A stretch of DNA of 64,000 nt, taken from assembly GCF_028009165.1 (NCBI RefSeq), contig NW_026611617.1, positions 134,001 through 198,000 on the forward strand. Reading direction: 5' to 3'. A model generated the notes under the pieces. The model ran no database searches. It was not told the DNA's origin and saw only the letters and a list, made by a program, of their open reading frames with translations. The stretch comes from Akanthomyces muscarius. Its lineage: Eukaryota; Ascomycota; Sordariomycetes; Hypocreales; Cordycipitaceae. Position numbers and translations under genes: made by a program. The number at the start of each line of letters is the position of its first letter. The first letter of the stretch is position 1. This document shows positions 46,775 to 57,475 of this stretch, piece after piece.

Positions 46775-48490
46775 CTAAACAGTAGCACCGCTCGGGCTTT
46801 CATTGTCTTTTTCCGCGCTCGTCCTCTTCTCGACACTATTTTCAGAATTGGCAAACGAGGAGCTGATACCAGGGCGCCCCATGCCGAGCTGAGCCGACAT
46901 TTCGAGGATTTCCTCGTTGTGGAGCTTGGGCATCTGCTGGGCGACCTGGAACGGCCACTTCCCTTCGACGTGGGCCTTGGCGAAGATGAGGTCAATCTCC
47001 TCGAGATGGCGACCCGACGTCTCGGGGTAGAAAAAGTAGGCAAAGGGGACGGCAACCATGTTGACCAGGGCGAAGAACAGGTAGATGCCCCAGGGGCTGG
47101 TGTCTGAGAAGACGGGCGTGAACATGACGACGGCAAAATTGCATAGCCAGTTGGTGCAGGTGGACAGGGCCGCCGCTCGCGTGCGGGTACGCAGCGGGTT
47201 GATCTCAGGAGGGTAGATCCAGGGCAGCGGCAGAATCGTAAAGGCAAAGAAGGCAATGAACAGGAAGATGCCGACGGCAGCACCGTTCGAATTTTGCGTC
47301 GTGGGATGAACTAAGCAGCCCATTGTGATGAACATGCTGAGTCCCTGGCCGAGAAAACCGATAATCCATAGCTTTCGACGTCCTACCTTCTCGATCATGA
47401 AGAAGGACGGCAGCGTGAAAATGGCGTAAACGGTGGCGAAAACACCACCAAGAACCAGCGACATGCGATCTGACATGTGGAGGTTTTGTTTGAATAAAAG
47501 CGTAGAGTAGTAAATTGCACCGTTGCAGCCACTGAATTGCTGCAAAAACTGTCCCGAACAGCCTATCATCATGCGCTGGAATTCCTGCGTTTTTCCGAAC
47601 GTGAAGAGCGCCTTCCACTCGGATGTTTCGCTCTTGGATGCGTGTAGCTCGGCCTTCATGAGGCCAATCTCTTCTCTCACCGATGCATCTTCCTCGTGCG
47701 TCCCGTTGAGCTTGGCCAGAACATGGACCGCCTCCTTTTCATGGCCGCGGAGCAGCAACCACCGAGGCGACTCTGGCAGCGCCAAGACACCCAGCATCAT
47801 GACGACGGCAAAGAGGATCTGAAAGGCGACGGGGAAGCGCCACTGCACAGACGTGTCGATGTACGAGAAGCCAAAGTCGAGCCAGTAGGCCACGAGCGTG
47901 CCGACGGCGATGATGGCGCCCTCGAAGCAGACGAGGAAGCCGCGGTTGTGCGCCTTGGAGCATTCTGACTGCCACACGGGGATCGTTGCCGTGTCCATGC
48001 CATTGCCGATCCCGGACACGACGCGGCCGACAACGAACTGGCCCAGACCCCAGTGCGGGCCAAACGCAGAGCACGAGATGACGGCGCCGACAATCATGAG
48101 CGCGCCGCCGCTGAGGATGAGGCGCGTGCGGCCGATGCGCTCGCCCCAGACGAGGGTGAAGATGGCGCCGAAAAGGCAGCCGATTTCGTAGCACGAGGTG
48201 ATGGCGCCGCGGATGACGGAAACGTGGCGGGAGGTTGCGTCGGATGCGTCGTCCGGCACGTTGGCGGCGGGAAACTCTTTCGTGAACTGCTCGCCGGAGA
48301 TGATGCCCGACATCAGGCCCTGATCGTACCCAAAGAGGGAGAAGCCGACGATGGAAGTGAAGGTAATGGCTAGCCGGAGCTTTCGGCCGTCGAGGCCGGC
48401 TGTTGATGTCCACATGCTGGGCAGAGTGTTGATGCCGAAAGCGATGAGCGTGGTGCGACTGGGGGGATGGTGAGCAGCACGACATGGCAA
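46775..48490 (-). CDS. MFS sugar transporter (hexose/quinate type)
   Basis: One long minus-strand frame of 571 codons. The sugar-porter motifs are all there: GYDQGLMSGII in helix 1, WGERIGRTRLIL (motif A), VVGRVVSGIGNGMDTATIP, ALPESPRWLLLRGHEKEA, QQFSGCNGAIYY, EKVGRRKLWIIG and YFFYPETSGRHLEEIDLIF. It is a 12-helix plasma-membrane carrier, probably proton-coupled. The likely start is the Met at 48415 (MWTSTAGLDGRK), giving 546 residues. The 25 residues before it, from 48490, include a CCCCAG that could be a splice acceptor, so an upstream exon cannot be excluded. The tail is Ser/Glu-rich. The exact sugar cannot be told. Confidence 0.9.
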   Translation of the reverse strand: MPCRAAHHPPSRTTLIAFGINTLPSMWTSTAGLDGRKLRLAITFTSIVGFSLFGYDQGLMSGIISGEQFTKEFPAANVPDDASDATSRHVSVIRGAITSCYEIGCLFGAIFTLVWGERIGRTRLILSGGALMIVGAVISCSAFGPHWGLGQFVVGRVVSGIGNGMDTATIPVWQSECSKAHNRGFLVCFEGAIIAVGTLVAYWLDFGFSYIDTSVQWRFPVAFQILFAVVMMLGVLALPESPRWLLLRGHEKEAVHVLAKLNGTHEEDASVREEIGLMKAELHASKSETSEWKALFTFGKTQEFQRMMIGCSGQFLQQFSGCNGAIYYSTLLFKQNLHMSDRMSLVLGGVFATVYAIFTLPSFFMIEKVGRRKLWIIGFLGQGLSMFITMGCLVHPTTQNSNGAAVGIFLFIAFFAFTILPLPWIYPPEINPLRTRTRAAALSTCTNWLCNFAVVMFTPVFSDTSPWGIYLFFALVNMVAVPFAYFFYPETSGRHLEEIDLIFAKAHVEGKWPFQVAQQMPKLHNEEILEMSAQLGMGRPGISSSFANSENSVEKRTSAEKDNESPSGATV

Positions 48491-49684
48491 TATTTATATT
48501 CTGCGACATGCTCTGCTGCCCTTGAACGGACGCCCATTTTTTACCCAAATCATTTTGCTTGCCCCGACCAAAGACCTCGGAGCTTCCACCAGTACGGGAT
48601 AGATGTCATCCTAGCAGTGTCAATCATGGACACCAAGTGGGTAGCGCACCCCGGACTCTCCAGTTGTATGACGTATTGCATAGACCATTCGTCAAATTAT
48701 AGGCATTGCAATTGGCGCGGTAGAGAACAAAACCCCGTCGATGGATCAGAGATTGTTTTGGCAAATGAGCCTCAAAGGGAAGTAGTCGCTGGTTTGCTGT
48801 CAGTCCGTTGTCGGCAACGCCGTGGCGTTTTGGACATCTTGTTCCTTGGCCGGGCGTGCGCTTGGCCAAAGTCCCAACTCGTTCAGGCCAGCCAGCCCGT
48901 CTTAAGGCCGCGACAGATCCGGGGGCGCTCCTAGCCACGTTATAAGTTATATCCACCAAAGCCCCGGGCAATGTCAAAACCCCCACGGGCGCCAGTCCCG
49001 CTCGCCGGGGTAGCTGGCCTCCTTGCAGCGGTAAAATGCCCGTTAATCACATGCAATTGACTTTGGACAATGACCACGATGCTAGTGATACTGCAAAGTA
49101 CACAGCCTTTGTGATTGAGGAGCGAAGATGAGACTGGCTACTTGCTAATTGGACCGTTTATGCATCGCATACCAAAGACTAGCCTGGGGTAGCTCTTTAA
49201 GCCTCTGATCGGGACCAGTTGGCAGCCACAGCCAGCGCTGGGCAGACAATTCGACGTCCATGGTGCTAGTTAGGTGGTGGGCCACTGGGTCTGCGAAGCC
49301 TCAAATCCAAAGAGTCAGCATCTCGCAAGAGCCCGATTTAAACAGTGGCGCCTTTGGCTTACAATTCTGGAGCGATTCAATATTTCGTGTCATGCTGTCA
49401 ACTGCCTAGACGACGGTGGCTTGATCACCATGCTGGACTACCGAAGAGCCCCGAGATGGTTGCTGTTGCAGGTGCGCGGCAGCTGCACTTCGGGCTTGAA
49501 GCACCGCATCCGATCTGGGGACCCAGCACTACGCACGATGCATCAGCTCGATGAAGTCGATCGCCTACATGGCATTTCTGCGAGTAACAGCAATGTGAAG
49601 ATCGCTCTGAGAGAACATGCCAGCATTAAACGACTTCCACGGGTTCGTGGGATTCACCAGAGTGAATTCAAAATGCCGAAAAAG
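48491..49684. other. Spacer between sugar carrier and P450
   Basis: Sugar-carrier promoter and P450 3' sequence. No gene is seen. Confidence 0.4.
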
Positions 49685-51172
49685 CTACAACTTGTCAGTA
49701 CTTGTTTGCAACATGTACTCGTACATTGTGCTACTTGCCTCGACGAAGACCATGTTTAGTTCAAGCTGGGCTATGTTTTTGCCGAGGCACTCCCATCGGC
49801 TGCCTGATGCAAAGGCCATCATGACAGTCTGCTCCATGGCCTTGGTCTTGGAAGCGCCCAGCCAGCGCTCGGGACGGAAAAGGTTGGCATCTGCCCCAAA
49901 GACTTCCTTGCTCCGCATGATGGTCCACGGCGACCAAGCCACGTTGGTGCCCGCAGGAATGGAAACACCGCATAGAACCTCGTCTGTATCGCAGACTTTT
50001 GGATAAAGAGCTGCGGCAGGCGGAAACATACGAAGGCCTTCCAGGATGACAGCCTGTAGATAGGGAAGCGACTGCGCCTCTGCGTTGGTGACGGGGGTGG
50101 ATATACGGCCATCCTTCTCGGCAGTGGCAATCTCGCTTTGCAGGCAAGAGTAGGCGTTGCATGAGGTGATTATGTGTAGAATGGTGGCTTGGATAGCTGT
50201 GGCCGTCGTTTCAGACCCAGCAATGATTTGGATGAGCGCTTCCGTTTCGGCGTCTTTTTGTGAGAAGCCGTGCTTGACGAACGAGCCCAGCATGTCCTGC
50301 TTCACCAGCGGATTTGTGCCATAGCGCTCCGCGACAACCCTTTCGGCCATTCGAATAATGTCTCCGATACCGGCCATGTTCTTGATGCTGGGCGCAATCC
50401 ACTGGAGGTAAGGCGACTGTATCAAGCTGATGACGCCAGGGATGAGCGCCGTCGCGACGAGGATGTAGACCGTGTTTCCGGTCGTCTCAATGTAGCGAAA
50501 CTTGTCCGCATCCTGCTCCATGAAACCAAACGGGCTGTCGAAGGCGAGGGAAGAAATGGTGTCGAGTGCAAAATACTGAATCTTTTGCGCCATGTCGAGG
50601 ATGCAGGAGCCGCTGCCATCCGCGACGTGCCTTTCGAGGAGGTGTATCAGACCTTGGACCTGGTCTTGGACAAGTTGGTGCAAGTTGTCGACCTCCTTAC
50701 CGCTGTAGCCCGGTATGAGCTTGCTGCGAATGGCGTTGTGCAGAGCATCGTCGCGGGTGGAAAACGAACTGTCTTGATAAGGGTCGATGCGCATGCCGCG
50801 GTACCACCAGGCTCTGGTCCAGCGGGATCTCGCGCCCCAAATCTTACGTATTTCTGTTGGGTCACCACAGACTACCCAATCAGGGGCAATTCTGGCGACA
50901 GGGCCTGATTTGCGCACATTGAATCAGCGAGGAGAACCTGGTGCGCGACAGCGCGTTGCGCGCCACAGACACTGAGCTGACCGACCGTGTTTTAAAACAA
51001 GCTCATCAAGTATAATGTGTATCCGACCCGTGAGCTGCGCGTACACCAGCCAGAGATTTGTCCAAGACGCCAGCGTAGGACCGTGTATGTGTCGCAGTCG
51101 TTGAAAGGCGTAGAGCTGGTAGGAAATGTAGGCGAGCGCGAGGGCGGCCAATGAGGCCACGAGCCACGCCAT
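49685..51172 (-). CDS. Cytochrome P450 monooxygenase
   Basis: Two exons on the minus strand (51172-50986, 50904-49685) encode 468 residues. An N-terminal membrane anchor (MAWLVASLAALALAYISYQL) is followed by KHGPVARIAPD (formed across the splice), the I-helix motif AGSETTA, the ExxR motif EGLR, PERW, and the heme loop FASGSRWECLGKN with Cys435 as the iron ligand. All P450 landmarks are intact, so it should be an active microsomal monooxygenase. The substrate is unknown; the loop FxxGSRWxCLGK is typical of fungal secondary-metabolism or xenobiotic P450 families. The ABCC exporter starts upstream on the same strand, and the sugar carrier lies downstream. The intron donor is the less usual GTCGGT. 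Confidence 0.92.
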
Positions 51173-52670
51173 CGCGAGGATTGCGAATTGTTGTTGATGA
51201 TTTTATAGCGCTTCGGTAGCTGAAGATGAAGCGAAAACCATCTCCATGACCCAGTACAGTTTGGCTAGGCGAAAGGCGCACGATAACTATCGGTTGTTGT
51301 CCAACGGTCTAGCGAAGGGGAAACGGTTAAGACTCGAGCAACGGACAAGGCTGATGTGATGACCGAGGGACTGGTCATATTTGGTGTGGGGACAGCTGAG
51401 GCTGATGTTGTCTCTTTTCTCGTTCGAATGAATTTCTCGTGCGCAACTTGGCATCCATGTCAACTGGAGTAAAAAAGTCTGGCGTCTTGTGGATAGCGTC
51501 TATATATCTTAGTACCCAGTCCGGTGATGGGGAGGGGCTAGTTGAGGGTACCAAGATGAAAAGGTATCCAAGCAGCCAAGTGTACTGCATCTACTACAGG
51601 GCGGGAATAGTGGTACTTATGTACTTGACTGCTACCACACGGGACCTGACGAGATCGCATCCTGACAGCCACCAAGGTACCTTCTGAAATATTCTGTGGG
51701 CGCTTCTATCCGTGAAGGATGCTGATAGCACCTAGACACCTGGCGAGGCAGAAAGAAATAAAACGCCTAAGTCGTCATGTACAAGGCTGGGGACAGAAAG
51801 AGGAGCCTAACTACAGCACGTAACGGTCCGTCGCGCACGCGCTCTGTCAAGTCAAGCTTCCCGGATAACTTCTGTCAGTTGGCCAGATCAGGCTGTCGAT
51901 TGGCTGTCGAATTTACAATGATGTTTTCTTCTCTGTCGCGTTTGTGATTCAGGTCTTTCGCGCGCACAAGCTCTCTACACCGTACAAGTCATAACTAGTA
52001 TTTGCCTAGCCAAGCCTCACGCTACAAGCAGGAGTTTTAGCTAGCAACAACAAGACTTTTGGCCACTGCACGACTTTTGGCCACGACACGATTTCCAGCT
52101 ACGGTCTGACATCAGCATACGTGGCGCAAAAAGACGCCAACGGGTCAGGGGCCAAAAAAGATCAAGTGAACGAATGCACAAGAAAATAGTGAAAAGCAAT
52201 TAACCCGCCACCAAGGAGAATAATGTACCGAGCCGGGACCACTGCCAAGAAAGAACTGCTGAGAGGCATCGACGAGCGAGAAATAACGAATGGCCAAGCG
52301 AGAAGCTACTTAACTATTAGGCCCGGAGAGCTAGATAGTCATTAGCCATTAAGAAGCTGCTCAATACTTTGCTCGGAAAATTATGTTAAGAAGAACAGCT
52401 CCGCGAGATCGTTTACATGGCTGGTGTAAGTAAAGCTAATGCGGTGAGGGACAGGGTCTACTGCATTTCAGACATCACGGCTGAGTTCGACAGAGGTCCT
52501 GGTCAAGCTCCGATTATCACGCCGGACTACTTCCAGTTGACAGAGTCTATGCCGAGACAACTATTGCGCCCCACTGCGAGGAAACGGTTTGTTCTTCTTA
52601 CGTCTTGTATGCGACCAGAAATGTATTCTTGCTCGGGATGTGTGACACCTTCTCTTAGTCTAACGGCAAT
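51173..52670. other. Spacer between P450 and ABCC genes
   Basis: P450 promoter and ABCC 3' space. A short imperfect tandem repeat (GACTTTTGGCCAC twice, about 52051-52085) is seen. No gene. Confidence 0.4.
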
Positions 52671-55600
52671 CTAGCAGCTTGGAACCCACTCTCCGGTTCT
52701 TGTACTGCGACGCTCTACTCTCACCACATTACCCGAGTCGAGCTCGACGATCAAATCCTTTCCGGCAGAGTAATCTCCCTGGTGCGCAATGGTCACGACA
52801 GTACAGTTTGCAAAAGCTTCGGCCATCAGTTCCTGCATCGTCGCATCTGTTTCAGAATCCAGGGAGCTGGTCGCCTCATCAACGAGAACAATTTTCGTCT
52901 TCATACTTCTCTGATGAAGAATCGCTCGGGCGAGAAACAATAGCTGCTTCTGGCCATGGGAGAGACCGGCATTGACGATATCGGCATGCAAACCACCATG
53001 TCGGTTGATGTGCTCCCAAATACCGACGCGTCCAAGCGTCGCGATGATTTCATCATCTGGAGGGGGCGTTATCGTAAATGGAAATATATTCATGCGGATC
53101 GTTCCCTTGAACTCAACACCTTCCTGTGTCATTGTAGTGATCCGCGAACGCAGGATGTGACGTGGAATCGTCTTGATCCCGCGTCCGTCGATGTTGATAC
53201 TACCAGAGAATTCCATTAAATTCAGCAGGGCAAGCATCATCGAAGTTTTACCGCTTTTAGGTATCGTCAGCAAACATAAAATCTAACGGTGTCGCACAAT
53301 AAGAAATTACCCTCCAGTGCGGCCGCTGATGCCGACCTTTTGGCCATGTTCAATGCTGACTGTCGTGTTCTGGAGTGCAGCACGGTCCTCACCCGACGGT
53401 CCACTGCAAAAGCATTAGTACATCGACTTATATCTCTATTTCAGGTAGATTTGAACACCTACATATATTTGGCAGTGACACAGTTAAAGTCGATCTTGCC
53501 TGTTAATGGCCAATTCTCCGGTAGTGGCTCTGCATTTACGGGATCCCTCTCCACAGGAGTATCCTTGCAGAAGGACTGAATTCGAGCAAGACCACCGAGA
53601 CTTGTTTCTAAGTGAACCCACGTCTGTAGAAAGTATGATGCAGTAGTGCTGAAGGAGATCAAGTTCAGTAAGGCCAAGCCGATAGCGCTGTCGGAACTAG
53701 AACCAGGGTACAGTGTTGTGATGCTGATCAAAACCACAGCAGCGACGAATGTGGTGAAATCCAGCATCAATGTAAGCCATTGCTGTATGCAGAGGAGATA
53801 GTAAAACGGCCGCTGGGAGTGATTAAGACGCATAATCAGCTCTTTTCTAAAATGCTGTTGACAGCGCAGACCACGAATAGAAGCCATCCCGGAATTCATC
53901 TCCGTGAAATGAGTGACCAGCGGGAATGTTGTTTCTATCTCCAGGTATCGTAGTTGGCGTGAGGTTCTCAGGTAAAAGTACTGGATACCATATAAAACTG
54001 CGAAAAGGAAGATAATGATGGGTGGTGTGAATTTTGCTCCAGATGCAATGATTCCCATATCAACGAGAACGTTAAAAAACATGGAAACCGTCGCTGAAAG
54101 CATAATAGGCATGCGTTGGGATATTAAAGAGATGTCTTGGCTGAAGCGGTTCAGAAGAGACCCAGCATCTGTGTGGCTGAGAAATGGTAACGTTGACTCC
54201 ATAACAGTTTGCAGAAGCCTCCAGTGCAATTCGGCTGAGCTTTTTGGTACGATCTGCTTCAAGAATTGCGCACCTGCGGCGCAAGTGAGGATGATTTCGA
54301 AGACGCTGAGAGCCTCGAAACCTATAAAATACTTATCGTTCGCTGCATCTATACTCAACCAAATTCGCATAAAAATTTCTTCAGTCGGTTAGAAGCTATT
54401 TAGAGTCAGGGAGGATGGAGAATACACTCACGAGGCATTCTTTCCATCGTGGCCGCTATGGCAGTGACGATTAACCAGAGCACAACCACTAGCCAGTGGA
54501 CAGACTGGAAGAAATAGCCGTAGAGTCTCCAGTCTCCATGTCGCCTGTCTCTATCAAACTCGTTGGAGTGTGACACATGGTTGCTGACATCGGCCGGGGG
54601 CGGCTCAGACTTGACAGGCATCACAGGTGCAGGCGCTTCAGGCGCCGGAGTCTCTTCTCGAAACTCTTGCTTAGTGCGACTCGTTGCATCAGCTCGATTG
54701 CCAGACTTGGTCAGGCGAACACGACCTTGGTGGCTAATCTCAAGAACAACGTCTGCTTTTTCAAGGAGCCCAACTAATAGAGACTAGGTAAGGAACCGGG
54801 TAATGTTCTTGAGAATGTGGGTAAAATCGCTTACGTTGGCTCGTGGTCATTATCGCAGTGGATTTCCACCGGCGAAGCAGGCCGTCTCGACCACAGACTC
54901 TCTGGAAGACCGTTGCAGCCGTTTCCGTGTCTAGAGAGCTTAGTACGTTGTCTAGCAAGACAATTGACGTTTGCGCGAACAGGCATGCCGCCAAGCCCTG
55001 CGTTCAGGTCATATTAGTTACAGATGCTGGCAAGCATGATGGTGAACTAAGCATACCAATCGTTGACATTGTCCGCCACTGAGATTGCGCCCGTTACTAC
55101 CAGTCATGGTTTGATCACCATTTGGAAGATCTTCAATATCTTTGCCGAGGGCGCAGGCAAATATGACATCGTTGTAAAGCTCCTCAATGAATGCATGAGG
55201 GCCAGTGATGTAATCTCGAATTGTAGTGTTCCGTATCCATGGGGACTGGTTGGCATATGCAATCTTCTTCGTACTGACTTTAATGGTTCCAGTGTTGATA
55301 GTAAGCTCACCTAAGAGAGTCTTGAGGAAAGCCGATTTGCCGCTGCCCACAGCACCATGAATCATAGTAAGAGATCCGCTAGGGATACGTAAAGAAACGT
55401 CCTTCAGGATGTGGCCTGAGAAGTCAGAGCTGACAGAGACATTGTTCATCTGTACAGCGTACGGGCAGGACTGAGTGCTTATCGCCCTCTTCTCTGCTGT
55501 TTCTTCTTCGTATTCCGCTGGCTCATCACACTCACGCTGGTCCCGAAGCTCGGGAAGTGTGAGGAACTTTTGAATTCTGACCAAGCAGGCATAACCACTT

Positions 55601-57475
55601 GCGTAATATGGCAGATGGCCGAGCAGACTATTAAGCGGTAAAGCGGCGATGAAGATGGCTGCATAAGCGGCGAAGGTCTCCGATACCGTCATCGGGTTTG
55701 ACACGCGTGTCCAAAATCTAGCACCAGCTAACACAGCCACCGGCGTCATGGCAGCGCCAAAGGCATCTGCCGACGATGGTCAATAACCGACAATAGCAAG
55801 AGAGGCGGCATTTAGATAGCTTACAAATTCCAAAATTCATGATACGAGAATTTCGCTCCATCATCGATGTTTCTATTTCCTCGATTCGATGGTGCTGTAG
55901 GAGGGCAGCCGCAGCATCTGTTAGCCCCATAGCCTTGATGCTCTTGAGTTGTGCAAGTATGTTTGATGTGGCGGCGACGCGTGTTTCAACCTTGGCATTC
56001 CACACGGTTCTGGCATTTGCCATTTTCTTAGTGACTAGATAGGTGCCTATCGCCGCAACTATTTAAGAAATTAGACCGCATAATTCTTTTCCTGTGAAAA
56101 TTAAAGCGGACTTACTAGAGGAGGGTATAAAAATAAGAAAACATGCGTAGCTGACGAAGGTATAGAGAGCATAAAGGCCTAGGCCAAATTCCACCAGAGA
56201 TGACCAAGTCGAATGAAGATAGCTCAGACCATCTTGAAAACCAGCCAGGTCGGTTGTCATGACGGTAACGGCGGCGGACTTTTCGAGCTCATCAAGGCTC
56301 AGCCTCTGAAGTTTATCATAGATGGCAACGACAACTATGCCTCGGGTACTAGTGTTCACTTGAAATTCGAGTCGCTGGAATATGGATCTCGACACCTGAT
56401 TAGAGGGACGTGTTAGTTGACTATATTTCAAATGGGCATAGGTGATCCAATTACCATGAGACCGCCAAAGATGAGAATTGAAGCGCCAATAAGCCCGTGG
56501 GGGATCTCAAGAGACGCCTTATCAGTTGTCGTGGATTTGCCAACAGCGTCAATCACGCGCTCCATGTAGAATGGTCTACTGAATGAAAAGCCAATGAAGC
56601 AGAGCCGAGGAAGAATAGGGATCAAAAACTGCCACCGTAATGCGGAAAAGAAGGCCTTGGCTAGTGGCAGTTTCGAGGTTTTATCGACTGCCTCCCCGTC
56701 AGCACTATCGCAATGGAAAAAGAAGGCTTCGCTCAGTGGGGGATGCAATCTCACCTTTTTCCCAATGCGGCATAAACAGGTCAAAAAGCTGCCTGGAGTC
56801 ATACCTGTCTCCAATATGGGGCAAGTCTTTGACCGTGAAATTTTGGCGGAAGCCTAGGTGAAGTATCGGGTTGATCCAGATGAGCAGTGCCCGGTTCCAA
56901 AAGCCAACAATTTCCCCTGGCCCAAGATGAACCATGCCTGAGCGGAAGAGACGACGCTTCGGTATCTCCTCGATTACGAGGAGAGCAAACTTCAGGACGG
57001 CAACAGTAGCTTGCAATGCACCGAGGCTGTCAAGTGTGCCTCTCAGAAAATAGGATCGCACTATGGTTGCATCGAAGAGCATCGTCAAAAACAGAAAGAC
57101 ACTCAAGAAGGAGGACTGGCGCAACGAAAAGGTATGGGTTATACATAGAAGGGCAAGGATGCATATGGAGGCGACAAACGACAGAGCAGAAGCCGCAAAA
57201 GCCAGCTTTGACCGATATAAGCCTGCATGCTGCCATAAAATGATGCTGGCAAGCTGCACGGCGGCTAGTGCAGTGCCGGTAGCGACCTTGGCCCAGAGGA
57301 GAATACCAGGCCGAACTAAATTGGTCGCGCTGGTCATGTTCTTCACATACAAGGGCATGACCAAGATGACCACGCCAGCCGGTACCATGCCAAGCATGAT
57401 GAGCTCAAACAGCAGGGTAAAGTCAAACTTGTCAGGCAGGGCAGGCCCGAAAGTGCTATCCATTGAAGCGTCCAT
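52671..57475 (-). CDS. ABCC-type (MRP-like) ABC transporter
   Basis: Ten minus-strand exons (57475-56755, 56687-56455, 56395-56116, 56058-55825, 55766-55057, 54997-54835, 54773-54432, 54378-53463, 53403-53311, 53253-52671) encode 1424 residues with all phases closing. A TMD0-like N-terminal helix bundle and two TMD-NBD halves are present. NBD1 has Walker A GAVGSGKS (about 627), LSGGQ (718-722) and SIVLLDNVLSSLD, where Asn replaces the catalytic Glu, as is common in ABCC NBD1. NBD2 has Walker A GRTGGGKT (1227-1234), LSHGQ, IVLVDEATSSLD with Glu, and TIAHQ. It is a full ABCC exporter of organic anions, conjugates or metabolites. An intron splits the NBD2 Walker A codon. The linker is Pro/Glu-rich (EETPAPEAPAPVMPVKSEPP). 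Confidence 0.9.

Noticed and set aside
46775..57475. A secondary-metabolite cluster centred on the P450
   Set aside because: No PKS, NRPS, terpene synthase, DMATS or pathway regulator is seen nearby; only a loose transporter/P450 group can be claimed.
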